DNA of 34,218 bases from a virus. Below the pieces are notes generated by a model, which was given only the letters and a program-made list of their open reading frames with translations, searched no databases and was not told where the DNA came from. Positions 16,612 through 23,136 of the stretch are shown here, in pieces. Each line of letters opens with the position of its first letter. Position 1 is the first letter of the stretch. A program made the translations under genes and the position numbers. The stretch is taken from positions 1 through 34,218 of IMG/VR virus record IMGVR_UViG_3300050821_003002; one strand, 5' to 3'.

Positions 16612-16712
16612 GCTTGACTTTCGTGTCTAGGGCTGGAAAATGTCAACAAACCTTCCCTAGTCGCCAGTTCCTGTCATAGATTTGATCGACTCAACAGGCT
16701 GGTACGTCAAGC
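16612..16712 (-). ncRNA. Unclassified three-way-junction RNA, copy 1
   Basis: The outer stem GCTTGAC/GTCAAGC is compatible with that of copy 2. The junction strings GACGTACCAGCC, GGAACTGGCG and CGAAAGTC are identical to copy 2. The two inner arms differ in sequence but still pair (CCTG/CAGG in one, CTAGGG/CCCTAG in the other). This covariation argues for a selected RNA structure. It starts a few bases after the stop of the coiled-coil gene and ends at the hairpin at 16570-16609. Confidence 0.7.
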
Positions 16713-16719
16713 AAAACTT

Positions 16720-17052
16720 TTATTTATGTACTCCTGGGACATCATCTATTCTAGAGATGATATCATCAAACACGCTATCGTCACATTCTGCTTTAAACGT
16801 GTCTAATTCATTCTTGAGATTCTCAAGAGCTTCTATTTCTTCTGTCAACTTTGTTCCTTTATCACCTTCCTGTTGTTTCTCAGAAAGTTCATCAAATTCT
16901 CCTTGCAATTCATCTTGCAAGTTTCCAATATTTTCTATTTCTTTATCTATTGTTTTTGATATAATTTCGTCAATAAGATTTGAGAACTTCTCCTTTGCTT
17001 TATCAATAGCTTCTTTTGTATCCTGTACCACTTTAAGTTGGGTCTTGTTCAT
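16720..17052 (-). CDS. Coiled-coil acidic protein
   Basis: 110 residues from the ATG at 17052, which has a strong AAGGAG site 7 bases upstream; six extra N-terminal residues in frame are the ribosome binding site itself. Nearly the whole chain shows heptads rich in Glu and Lys (about residues 10-95), so a long coiled coil is expected. No family is recognised. Confidence 0.7.
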   Translation of the reverse strand: MNKTQLKVVQDTKEAIDKAKEKFSNLIDEIISKTIDKEIENIGNLQDELQGEFDELSEKQQEGDKGTKLTEEIEALENLKNELDTFKAECDDSVFDDIISRIDDVPGVHK

Positions 17053-17075
17053 AAGAAGTCTCCTTGCCAAATTGG

Positions 17076-17381
17076 CTAATTATTATTTGATAGAGACTTT
17101 ATAGCTTTGATACGATCTAAACCTTCCATCAATTCTAATTGTTCTTCAGTTTCCGTCGAATTGATCCATATACCACTCATATCTGGTAATGGAATATTAA
17201 AAGTAATAGAATGAACAGGAGTATTAGAATCAAATTGAAGAAGAGCCATACGGCGAGAATGACCTCTATAAGCTACTCCACAATTTTGTGGCCACGGATA
17301 ATACCAATGAGCATAACAATGAGCATCAGCTGCATTTACCAATCCTATAGTTAGTAGGCTGATTGAGATTATTTTCCGCAT
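17076..17381 (-). CDS. Secreted HCY...YPWPQ protein
   Basis: About 101 residues. A signal peptide (MRKIISISLLTIGLVNAADA) is followed by HCYAHWYYPWPQNC, a motif I associate with small exported proteins of Alphaproteobacteria and their phages. It probably reaches the periplasm, where it might modify the host envelope. The ATG at 17381 overlaps the upstream stop as TGATG; a GTG one codon earlier is also possible. Confidence 0.72.
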   Translation of the reverse strand: MRKIISISLLTIGLVNAADAHCYAHWYYPWPQNCGVAYRGHSRRMALLQFDSNTPVHSITFNIPLPDMSGIWINSTETEEQLELMEGLDRIKAIKSLSNNN

Positions 17382-17755
17382 CACATTGCCCTCAAAAAGT
17401 CTATATCAGCAACAATGATTACTATGTTGCCAACGAGATGGTCTTCTGTTATGATGCGCCCCAAGTTTTCTTCCCATAGAATCTGGGCTAGATGATTTGG
17501 AGCTTTACCTTGCATTTTGCCTTCTTCATTACAGAAGGCAATACATGGGCGTCCACCGAACTTATTAAAACGTGGAACAATCTCGATATGACCTTCGACA
17601 CCATAAACCAACATGTCGAGTGTTGGCTGTGCTATGAGCACTCTACCCTCCGCATATGTAGTATCAGTAGGCTTAATGATATACATATAGCTTCCAGTAG
17701 GAGGGACTTGTGGAAAGTTTGATTTAGGTTTTTTTGGAAGTTTATGTTCTGGCAT
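17381..17755 (-). CDS. DUF3846-like protein
   Basis: 124 residues. A central VEGHIEIVPRF, then CIAFCNEEGK and NHLAQILW, match the DUF3846 pattern (IE-V, CNEEGK, N--A) known from phages and plasmids and sometimes linked to anti-restriction or host takeover, without a proven function. It overlaps the next gene upstream by 14 bases. Confidence 0.7.
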   Translation of the reverse strand: MPEHKLPKKPKSNFPQVPPTGSYMYIIKPTDTTYAEGRVLIAQPTLDMLVYGVEGHIEIVPRFNKFGGRPCIAFCNEEGKMQGKAPNHLAQILWEENLGRIITEDHLVGNIVIIVADIDFLRAM

Positions 17756-18017
17756 TTTTCATCTCCTGTTGTGTTGGAAACGTTATACCTTTATCTTTTT
17801 GCCATTCCATAGCAATACAGTCACCTCCATCTGTTATGATGACCTTCTTTATGATGCCCATTTTAACAGCTATGTTGGATGTGTAATGTTGGAATGCTTT
17901 GACAGCTTCTTCTGGCCCAACATAGCGGCGCACATACTCGTATGTATCATCTTCAAAGAACTGACATACATGAAATTCTCCGTCAGTTCTGCCTATACGT
18001 CCAGATGAATGTTCCAT
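17742..18017 (-). CDS. Conserved phage hypothetical (IITDGGD)
   Basis: 91 residues. VCQFFEDDTYEYVRRYV, EEAVKAFQHYTSN and KVIITDGGDCIAMEW form a pattern I recall from small proteins of alphaproteobacterial phages. No function is known. Its ATG shares one base with the upstream stop. Confidence 0.68.
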   Translation of the reverse strand: MEHSSGRIGRTDGEFHVCQFFEDDTYEYVRRYVGPEEAVKAFQHYTSNIAVKMGIIKKVIITDGGDCIAMEWQKDKGITFPTQQEMKNART

Positions 18018-18370
18018 TAGTACTCTCCAATTCTAGGGATTAATGCTTGATTTTCTTTCTGCCTCTCACGATACATATGTTCTTCTTCATCTGACATTGT
18101 GCAGATTTCAACTATCGTTTGTGGTGCCTCAGGAGCAACCCTGATCTTTGCCAACTTACAAATGTTTGAATTAATTGTTGGTTGTACTGTTATTTGATTT
18201 GGTATTGGTATTGGTTTAGGTTTTAGATATTGAGGTGCAGGTGGAGGAATCTTATTACCATTCAGATCGTAATATGGCTGTTCTGGGTAACAATGTTTCT
18301 CAAAATCGCACATTTCTGCTTTGGCACTACCCGATATCAGTAGTGTCAGGATGATTAGGCTGGATTTCAC
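18017..18370 (-). CDS. Secreted proline-rich protein
   Basis: 117 residues starting at a GTG (18370) with GAGGAG upstream. The N terminus (KSSLIILTLLISGSAKA) is a signal peptide cleaved after AKA, followed by a proline-rich stretch (PPPAPQYLKPKPIPIPN) and three Cys that could form disulphides. It is a second exported protein in the same operon. Its start overlaps the upstream gene by 44 bases. Confidence 0.68.
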   Translation of the reverse strand: MKSSLIILTLLISGSAKAEMCDFEKHCYPEQPYYDLNGNKIPPPAPQYLKPKPIPIPNQITVQPTINSNICKLAKIRVAPEAPQTIVEICTMSDEEEHMYRERQKENQALIPRIGEY

Positions 18371-18575
18371 GTTTGGTCTCCTCTTTGACTATGTCTAAAA
18401 CGAATTCACCTACTTTTGAAAGATTGGAAAATTCGCCTGCGTGATGCCATATGTGCTCAGTTTTATATTGACCAAAATGGATATCTTCATCTTTATAACT
18501 TATTTCAACTATCCATTTAGGTGGTACTTCTCTGACTCGTACCATTCCTAGCATTGAATAGTAATAAGTTGCCAT
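18327..18575 (-). CDS. Hypothetical protein
   Basis: 82 residues with no known motif. AGGAG precedes the ATG. The last 44 bases are also read, in another frame, as the signal peptide of the next gene, which is an unusually long overlap even for this phage. Confidence 0.62.
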   Translation of the reverse strand: MATYYYSMLGMVRVREVPPKWIVEISYKDEDIHFGQYKTEHIWHHAGEFSNLSKVGEFVLDIVKEETKREIQPNHPDTTDIG

Positions 18576-18584
18576 TTTGGACTC

Positions 18585-19607
18585 CTATGGTTTAACGTGT
18601 ACGTGGCGACTAATAACTTCTCCTGAGCCGCGCCAGAAAGGCTGCACGATCCAGTGCTTATCGCCGCGTCTGTTGAGATATGAGCCTACCATATGTATGC
18701 GTGGACTCTTTCGAGTATATCCAAGCGGCATACCTTGTTGATGCATACTGGTTTCTTGGCTAATATGCATGGTAACTATGGTATGGTCTAATCTCTGAGC
18801 TTTATTCATTCTTCTGCGTATTCTATTGAGTGGAGACATATTGACATGCTCTAACTCTACAATTTTTCTGGAAGATGTCAGTAACATTAGACACGACCAA
18901 ACCATAATGTATTCGCCATAAACATCTGCATAGTAATTGGCTACGCGAGCATCTTCATTATCTCCACTAAGCCTAAGTCGATAATGAGGAGGTAACTCCA
19001 AAAACTCTTCCCCCCATTCGGATGGTTTATGGTATGATGTATCCCAAATGCTAAGAAGAGCATCCAATTGGATTTTATTATCCTTCCAAATGTGTGCCAG
19101 GTTAGCATCCAAAAAACTTTTAACAAAACTTGGACTTGCTATTTTACTATAATCAAAATCTAGATCAAAGAAAGCAGATATTGGACTAACATTTGGAGGT
19201 TCACCCTTCCTGATAAAATGGTTACTCCATACCCAAGTTACTTGACCTTTTCTACCAAACTCATCTGTCTCTAACAGAAAACCCAAACGAGTTGGTAATG
19301 GACGATCAGGATACTCGTAAGAATCTATTGAGAATGTTTTTCTCAATTTTTCTCGTCCGCTTTCTGGCCATTCTATCCACATCTTAGTATATGGTATCCT
19401 AAGATGAGCCATGGCTTCTCTAAGCACCTTGGGGCGCCCCAGAGTAAGCTCCACTGCTGTGTGGATAGTAGCGTCGTCAAATAAGAAACGTGGGCATCCT
19501 TTTAATTTTTCTTCCAATATTGGGAAGATACTTACGACAGGATGATTTATCAAACGTCTCTTTTTAGCTTCATGAACAGTTTCTGTTATGTGATCCATAA
19601 GGTACAT
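18585..19607 (-). CDS. Phage protein of unknown function with C-terminal WI-P-WRGSGE motif
   Basis: 340 residues, the largest product of the small-gene operon. No catalytic motif is visible. The end (MVGSYLNRRGDKHWIVQPFWRGSGEVISRHVHVK) recalls the C-terminal pattern of a broad phage family that includes homologues of the anti-CRISPR AcrVA2. I consider this a weak resemblance. The gene lies between small exported and zinc proteins, a region typical of host-takeover factors. Confidence 0.65.
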   Translation of the reverse strand: MYLMDHITETVHEAKKRRLINHPVVSIFPILEEKLKGCPRFLFDDATIHTAVELTLGRPKVLREAMAHLRIPYTKMWIEWPESGREKLRKTFSIDSYEYPDRPLPTRLGFLLETDEFGRKGQVTWVWSNHFIRKGEPPNVSPISAFFDLDFDYSKIASPSFVKSFLDANLAHIWKDNKIQLDALLSIWDTSYHKPSEWGEEFLELPPHYRLRLSGDNEDARVANYYADVYGEYIMVWSCLMLLTSSRKIVELEHVNMSPLNRIRRRMNKAQRLDHTIVTMHISQETSMHQQGMPLGYTRKSPRIHMVGSYLNRRGDKHWIVQPFWRGSGEVISRHVHVKP

Positions 19608-19649
19608 GACATTTTTTATCCTAGTTTGTTAGCTAAATGGCCTAAAAGG

Positions 19650-19681
19650 GCCGCCAGGTACTCGTTACAAATCCTGGCGGC
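19650..19681 (-). terminator. Hairpin with CCTTTTAGG tail
   Basis: On the minus strand GCCGCCAGG pairs with CCTGGCGGC over a 14-base loop, followed by CCTTTTAGG and CCATTT. The same tail follows the hairpin at 21357-21376. It could be a terminator with a short T run or an mRNA-end stabiliser. It lies upstream of the gene starting at 19607. Confidence 0.55.
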
Positions 19682-19687
19682 AAGGTA

Positions 19688-19723
19688 CACCTGGTCAGCT
19701 TGGGGGGCACTATAGACCAGGTG
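19688..19723 (-). other. Second hairpin in the same gap
   Basis: CACCTGGTC and GACCAGGTG form a perfect 9-base stem with an 18-base C-rich loop, 6 bases before the hairpin at 19650-19681 on the minus strand and just after the zinc-protein stop codon. The two hairpins together fill the 120-base gap. The function is unknown. Confidence 0.6.
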
Positions 19724-19727
19724 ATCT

Positions 19728-19976
19728 TTAAAAATCTTCCAAGTCTCTATGAATATCAGGGTCTGCGAAGTCGCCGTCACTGTCTAATTCTTCGCCCATT
19801 AAATCATAATTGGGATCAACTAGCACTTCTGGACGATAATGTCCCAATTTTTCTTCTTGACATTTCTCACAAACATATGTGAGAAAGATGCCGCGCGCAT
19901 CAAATCGCGCTTCTCGTTCCAAACCGCTGCCGCAATGGCAAGGACGAAGTGGTGGTAAATCTTTAAAATTAGCCAT
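19728..19976 (-). CDS. Zinc-ribbon protein with acidic tail
   Basis: 82 residues. CHCGS and CEKC frame a zinc ribbon, followed by HYRPEVLVDPNYD and a strongly acidic tail. The RPEVL-DPNY segment is common in small phage zinc proteins. No function is established. Confidence 0.7.
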   Translation of the reverse strand: MANFKDLPPLRPCHCGSGLEREARFDARGIFLTYVCEKCQEEKLGHYRPEVLVDPNYDLMGEELDSDGDFADPDIHRDLEDF

Positions 19977-20139
19977 TTTTTGCTCCTAATTTTTTGAGAA
20001 GTTTCTCAATATGATTGATTTCTTCCAATTTTTTCTTAGTTGGATTACTATCATAGTGAACAGTTTGATCAGCAACTAAAACTCTAAGAGCACTCCTAAT
20101 TGTGAATAGCTCTTTTTCAGTCACAGAGATATTTGCCAT
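19969..20139 (-). CDS. Small helical protein
   Basis: 56 residues, helical, Lys/Glu rich (MANISVTEKELFTIRSALR...), preceded by AAAGGAAAG 4 bases before the ATG. It overlaps the zinc-ribbon start by 8 bases and is only one base from the gene upstream, filling what would otherwise be an empty 160-base gap. Confidence 0.68.
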   Translation of the reverse strand: MANISVTEKELFTIRSALRVLVADQTVHYDSNPTKKKLEEINHIEKLLKKLGAKNG

Positions 20140-20140
20140 T

Positions 20141-20344
20141 TTACTTTCCTTTGGTTAGAGTACAAGTTACAGTTTCATCATTATTGCTTAGAACACATGT
20201 TTGTCCATTGGTAGGATGTGATGTTAATCCATCCCACATACTATAACAAATTGGTGGAGATAATGAACGAAGGCAAATTTTTATATATGCATTATGATTA
20301 TATATGGTACATGCAACACAAAAATTGATAATTGCAGATTTCAT
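20141..20344 (-). CDS. Small cysteine-containing protein, possibly exported
   Basis: 67 residues from the ATG at 20344, which has AGGAT 6 bases upstream. An upstream in-frame start at 20374 would lie in a hairpin and is rejected. The short hydrophobic N terminus (MKSAIINFCVACTIY) and six scattered Cys suggest an exported, disulphide-bonded protein, but the signal peptide is marginal. Confidence 0.6.
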   Translation of the reverse strand: MKSAIINFCVACTIYNHNAYIKICLRSLSPPICYSMWDGLTSHPTNGQTCVLSNNDETVTCTLTKGK

Positions 20345-20363
20345 CTTTTTATCCTGGTTAAAG

Positions 20364-20393
20364 GCCGCTCCCAAAACTCGAACGCTGGGAGCG
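20364..20393 (-). terminator. Hairpin between small genes
   Basis: CCGCTCCC pairs with GGGAGCGG on the minus strand over a 14-base loop, followed by CCTTTAACC. The tail resembles the CCTTTTAGG after two other hairpins of this operon. The T run is short, so it may protect an mRNA end rather than terminate. Confidence 0.5.
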
Positions 20394-20404
20394 GTAAGTT
20401 AACG

Positions 20405-20533
20405 CTACGCTACTTGAGGTTGATCGTCTTTATCTTCTGTTGGAGGAGTATCTTCTTTGATCTCTTCCTTTGGAGCTTCTGCTTCTGTCGGAGCACTCAA
20501 TTCTTCATCTTTATGCTCTTCTGGATCTCCCAT
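20405..20533 (-). CDS. 42-residue acidic protein
   Basis: A short gene with one of the best ribosome binding sites here (AAGGAG, 6 bases before the ATG at 20533). The product is almost only Glu, Asp, Pro, Lys and Ala (EEHKDEELSAPTEAEAPKEE) and is likely disordered. It follows hammerhead 6 directly. Highly acidic small phage proteins can be DNA mimics, but nothing here proves that. Confidence 0.65.
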   Translation of the reverse strand: MGDPEEHKDEELSAPTEAEAPKEEIKEDTPPTEDKDDQPQVA

Positions 20534-20557
20534 TTGTGTCTCCTTATAATTTCTGAC

Positions 20558-20621
20558 GATCTCATCAGGTGCTGCCTTACAGCACGACTTGGAACGCTTT
20601 GTGGCGCTCCAAGTTTCGATC
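20558..20621 (-). ncRNA. Type II hammerhead ribozyme 6
   Basis: Minus strand, 5' to 3': GATC, GAAA, stem III (CTTGGAGCGCC / GCGTTCCAAG around an ACAAA loop), TC, stem I (GTGCTG-TAAGG-CAGCAC), CTGATGA, GATC. All hammerhead core positions are present. Cleavage is expected after the C opposite base 20586. The first base of stem II is the G of the SWIM gene's TAG stop. The 42-residue gene's ribosome binding site lies about 13 bases downstream. Confidence 0.9.
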
Positions 20622-20857
20622 TATTGGTCTACTTCAGAAACAAATGCTGCTTTGTATGCCATATCGATATGTTTACAATGTTTTTCATGTTGACCAGCAG
20701 GACAATTACAAAAATCAGCTATGGTAGATAGAACAACTTCATACGTTTCCTTTCCATTCTTTAGAATGATATAACAGTCTCCATATATTCTGTCTCCTCG
20801 ATATTCATCGAGAAGCTTTTTGCCATTTGGCTTAACTGTGTACGTTGTTGCTGTCAT
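20621..20857 (-). CDS. SWIM-type zinc-finger mini-protein 2
   Basis: 78 residues. CNCPAG...CKHIDMA (about 50-67) is the SWIM motif, with a beta-rich front half. It resembles the SWIM protein at 14260-14469 in layout but not in detail. Its stop codon is shared with hammerhead 6. Binding to nucleic acid or protein is expected from the motif. Confidence 0.75.
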   Translation of the reverse strand: MTATTYTVKPNGKKLLDEYRGDRIYGDCYIILKNGKETYEVVLSTIADFCNCPAGQHEKHCKHIDMAYKAAFVSEVDQ

Positions 20858-21041
20858 TGGTAACTCCTGTACGATAACTGAGACTAATCACACGTGTCGC
20901 AGTTATTTCTGGTGGTACTTTGTTATAGAAGTCTTGGAGATAATTATAATGAAAATCTCCACTTAATTTCTTTACCATTTGCTCCAGATAAATGTCTACT
21001 CTGGACATCCATTTGTCAAATGCATCTTCTTGTTCTGTCAT
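20832..21041 (-). CDS. Conserved phage hypothetical
   Basis: 69 residues. FDKWMSRVDIYLEQMVKKLSGDFHYNYLQDFYNKVPPEITA follows a common small-phage-protein pattern (W---V, D---L-D-Y, PP--A) of unknown function. It overlaps the SWIM gene start by 26 bases. Confidence 0.65.
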   Translation of the reverse strand: MTEQEDAFDKWMSRVDIYLEQMVKKLSGDFHYNYLQDFYNKVPPEITATRVISLSYRTGVTNDSNNVHS

Positions 21042-21318
21042 TATGTACCTTCATATGTTGATCAAGATGCCCTGCACACACTATTTTCTTGCATTTTGGG
21101 CAAAACGCAACCACACGACGCTTAATTTTAAAATATCCAAGCGGTACAATCATAACCTGCACATTTCCTATGACTTTATATGCAAACATATCTGGTGGAA
21201 TATGTCCGTGTGCTGGTATCCCAAAAAGTGTCAAAATATGGTCGTTCCGCATCTGCCATTTAAATTTTGGATATTGTGGATCAATATAATGCAGATTATC
21301 ATGTATTTCAATGTCCAT
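21016..21318 (-). CDS. Zinc-binding protein with CPKC-H-H end
   Basis: 100 residues from the ATG at 21318, which has a strong CAGGAGA site. The end, CPKCKKIVCAGHLDQHMKVH, is a probable Cys/His zinc site; the rest is beta-rich. A longer frame from 21384 would run through a hairpin and is rejected. Confidence 0.68.
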   Translation of the reverse strand: MDIEIHDNLHYIDPQYPKFKWQMRNDHILTLFGIPAHGHIPPDMFAYKVIGNVQVMIVPLGYFKIKRRVVAFCPKCKKIVCAGHLDQHMKVHNDRTRRCI

Positions 21319-21348
21319 TTTATTCTCCTGGTTAGTGGTCTCAAATGA

Positions 21349-21376
21349 CCTAAAAGGTGGCGCATTGCTGCGCCAC
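21349..21376 (-). terminator. Hairpin with CCTTTTAGG tail
   Basis: GTGGCGC pairs with GCGCCAC over a 6-base loop on the minus strand, then CCTTTTAGG and TCATTT. It fills the only gap between the hammerheads of 20-24 kb that holds no ribozyme. The tail is shared with the hairpin at 19650-19681. Confidence 0.6.
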
Positions 21377-21393
21377 AAGTTCAATAAATTTTC

Positions 21394-21600
21394 TTAGACT
21401 GGTGGATGATTATAGTTCTCCATAATCAACATCTCTGCACGAGTTGGAGTGCAGGTGCAACGCTCATTCTCACAAGCGCGCCTGTACTCAGCTTCATGAG
21501 CCTTTCTGTATTCAGCGATCTTTTGAGCCCTTGTCTTAGGCTTCTCAACCGGAGTGATAGTATCTCCCTCAAACGCAGATTTGGTATCAATCTTCGTCAT
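21394..21600 (-). CDS. Small charged protein
   Basis: 68 residues from the ATG at 21600, which has AAGGAG 8 bases upstream. It is basic in the middle (KPKTRAQKIAEYRKAHEAEYRR) with a CENERCTC cysteine cluster. No family is recognised. The frame to 21639 would include half of hammerhead 5 and is rejected. Confidence 0.65.
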   Translation of the reverse strand: MTKIDTKSAFEGDTITPVEKPKTRAQKIAEYRKAHEAEYRRACENERCTCTPTRAEMLIMENYNHPPV

Positions 21601-21619
21601 GCTACCTTCTCCTTTTTCT

Positions 21620-21676
21620 GACCTCGTCAGGCGTTGCATTACAACGCGACAGCCAATCGCACTGGCTGTTTCGGTC
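21620..21676 (-). ncRNA. Type II hammerhead ribozyme 5
   Basis: Minus strand: GACC, GAAA, stem III (CAGCCA / TGGCTG around a short loop), TC, stem I (GCGTTG-TAATG-CAACGC), CTGACGA, GGTC. The core is complete. Cleavage is expected after the C opposite base 21648. The RNA begins on the base after the TAA stop of the membrane-protein gene and ends 19 bases before the next ATG. Stem sequences differ from the other copies but still pair. Confidence 0.93.
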
Positions 21677-21844
21677 TTATATCAATGTAATTACCCAAAC
21701 ACAAAATATAAAAAATAACAGCAATGGAATGCATCCAAGATTATTATTGGGTCCTTTCCACGCTGTTATCAGTCCTTGCGAGTGCAAGTTACTGGCGATA
21801 ACCATAACTACGACTATCACCAGTAGAATAATGAAGATATGCAT
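21677..21844 (-). CDS. Small membrane protein, two transmembrane segments
   Basis: 55 residues from the ATG at 21844 (GGAGG upstream, TAATG overlap with the previous stop). Two hydrophobic spans (about 3-20, IFIILLVIVVVMVIA, and about 37-53, IPLLLFFIFCVWVITL) are joined by a short polar loop. The size fits a holin-like or superinfection-exclusion protein, but no lysis genes are nearby, so I leave it unnamed. Confidence 0.68.
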   Translation of the reverse strand: MHIFIILLVIVVVMVIASNLHSQGLITAWKGPNNNLGCIPLLLFFIFCVWVITLI

Positions 21845-22149
21845 TATCCATACCTCCAATCACCAGCGACAGAGTATGACTCATAATCGCCGTTCTCACG
21901 CGCAGCCAAACGACGATCTTCAGCATTTTGCTGAAGTTCTTCGATGCGCTGCTTTTTTACAACGCGATTTCCATGACATGCAGCACATATAATGTCATAT
22001 ATTCCATTGCGATAATCTTCAGCAAAGTCTGGATCTTCTCTGAAGTCGTCCGCAGTCAATCCATGTGCATCTATATTAGGATTGACTGTTTTGCCCTCGC
22101 CATTGCAGACTGGGCATACGATCCATGGGTCACTTTTCTTCTTTGACAT
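21844..22149 (-). CDS. DnaJ-like zinc-finger protein (CPVCNGEGKTVNP)
   Basis: 101 residues. CPVCNGEGKTVNPNIDAHGL, a DPDFAEDYRNGIYDIICAAC segment and HGNRVV are a well-known phage and alphaproteobacterial pattern, with the two CxxC pairs of a DnaJ-type zinc finger. The function is unknown. It follows hammerhead 4 with a good AGGAG site. Confidence 0.75.
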   Translation of the reverse strand: MSKKKSDPWIVCPVCNGEGKTVNPNIDAHGLTADDFREDPDFAEDYRNGIYDIICAACHGNRVVKKQRIEELQQNAEDRRLAARENGDYESYSVAGDWRYG

Positions 22150-22169
22150 TTTTATTTCTCCTGGTTACT

Positions 22170-22226
22170 GATCTCATCAGGCAGCGCCACACGCTGCGAC
22201 TGGCAATCGCACTGCCAGTTTCGATC
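22170..22226 (-). ncRNA. Type II hammerhead ribozyme 4
   Basis: Minus strand: GATC, GAAA, stem III (CTGGCA / TGCCAG, perfect), TC, stem I (GCAGCG-TGTGG-CGCTGC, perfect), CTGATGA, GATC. Cleavage is expected after the C opposite base 22198. The first base of stem II is the G of the upstream TAG stop. This copy and copy 6 have U at the variable core position and GATC stem II; the others have C and GACC/GGTC. Confidence 0.94.
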
Positions 22227-22450
22227 TATACTTTTTCAACTTCTTTGGTTCGTTCCAAAAGGACAGTAGAAAGAGCTTGTATGAGTTCAATTATATCTTC
22301 GTTACTCAATTGACGAATTAAATACCAATTTTTATATCTAAGTTGAAGTAATGTTATATCTTTGTGAGTAAATATTCGTATTGCGTTATCAGTGTGATAT
22401 CGTTTTAACTTACCCATAGTAACATCATCTTCGATTCTATGATCTGACAT
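22226..22450 (-). CDS. Hypothetical protein
   Basis: 74 residues, mixed charge, with no recognised family. GGGAG precedes the ATG. Its TAG stop supplies the first base of hammerhead 4. It overlaps the next gene upstream by 14 bases. Confidence 0.65.
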   Translation of the reverse strand: MSDHRIEDDVTMGKLKRYHTDNAIRIFTHKDITLLQLRYKNWYLIRQLSNEDIIELIQALSTVLLERTKEVEKV

Positions 22451-22688
22451 TTTTTTCTCCCATCAGGACAACATTACTGTTGGCGAGCGCCCTCGCATGG
22501 AGCGCCTCTTCGATTGTGTTAGCAGCCAATGTAAGCAATTTAGCTCGCGCGTCAAGATCTTTTGCTTGACCAGGCTTCTTTGGTGGAGTATTCTCCAGAA
22601 CCCAGTCTATTTTCTTGACTGTTGTTCTGACAGTAGAAGCAAGCTCTTGAGCTTGTTCTACTTCTAGTTCAATGGTAACTTTTGACAT
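22437..22688 (-). CDS. Hypothetical helical protein
   Basis: 83 residues, a short beta start (SKVTIELEVEQ) then helices. No family is recognised. GAGGTAGCAAA before the ATG is the same leader as in the genes at 23052 and 33312. It is the first gene after hammerhead 3. Confidence 0.65.
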   Translation of the reverse strand: MSKVTIELEVEQAQELASTVRTTVKKIDWVLENTPPKKPGQAKDLDARAKLLTLAANTIEEALHARALANSNVVLMGEKNVRS

Positions 22689-22708
22689 TTTGCTACCTCA
22701 TAATTACT

Positions 22709-22774
22709 GACCTCGTCAGCTAGCGTCTAACGCTAGGACTATGGGGCGCTTTGTGGCGCCCCATAGTTTCGGTC
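22709..22774 (-). ncRNA. Type II hammerhead ribozyme 3
   Basis: Minus strand: GACC, GAAA, a long stem III (CTATGGGGCGC / GCGCCCCATAG around CACAAA), TC, stem I (CTAGCGT-TAG-ACGCTAG, perfect), CTGACGA, GGTC. Cleavage is expected after the C opposite base 22737. The first base of stem II is the last base of the upstream TAG stop codon. Confidence 0.94.
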
Positions 22775-23052
22775 TATTTTCTTATCAATTGAACTTTATT
22801 GTTTTTCTCAATACAGTTATAATAATCTCCAGCTATAATAGAAATACTTCCAAATTCCCACCTAATTTTGGATATTTTCTTATTTGGAAACAATGTACTG
22901 CACTCTTCAATGGAAGTCTTCTTCAACATTAAATTGAAGAGAACATCTCTATCTGAGCCTGGGCGAAAACCTTTATTTGGATCAAAATTACTTTGTGCAA
23001 CTCTGTTTCCAGAATCTATTTCAAATTTCTCTCTCTGTGTTGGTCTTGACAT
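22774..23052 (-). CDS. Hypothetical protein
   Basis: 92 residues, basic, two Cys, with no recognised family. It is flanked by hammerheads 2 and 3, so the model predicts that this gene is released as a single-gene mRNA. Confidence 0.65.
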   Translation of the reverse strand: MSRPTQREKFEIDSGNRVAQSNFDPNKGFRPGSDRDVLFNLMLKKTSIEECSTLFPNKKISKIRWEFGSISIIAGDYYNCIEKNNKVQLIRK

Positions 23053-23072
23053 TTTGCTACCTCTTGGTTACT

Positions 23073-23136
23073 GACCTCGTCAGGCAGCGAGGAACGCTGC
23101 GACTATGGGGCGCTTTGTGCGCCCATAGTTTCGGTC
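23073..23136 (-). ncRNA. Type II hammerhead ribozyme 2
   Basis: Minus strand: GACC, GAAA, stem III (CTATGGGCGC / GCGCCCCATAG, one extra C), TC, stem I (GCAGCG with CGCTGC over a 5-base loop), CTGACGA, GGTC. Cleavage is expected after the C opposite base 23101. It starts on the base after a TAA stop. Stem III resembles copy 3, so the two may be a recent duplication, while stem I resembles copy 4. Confidence 0.93.

Noticed and set aside
15601-16712. The two three-way-junction RNAs as hammerheads
   Set aside because: They have CTGACGTA instead of CUGANGA, and an additional stem lies between that string and the GAAA, so the hammerhead topology cannot form.
16682-17104. 140-residue plus-strand open frame opposite the coiled-coil gene
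   Set aside because: Serine/phenylalanine-rich antisense shadow of a Glu/Lys-rich coiled coil; no ribosome binding site, and it runs through the RNA element.
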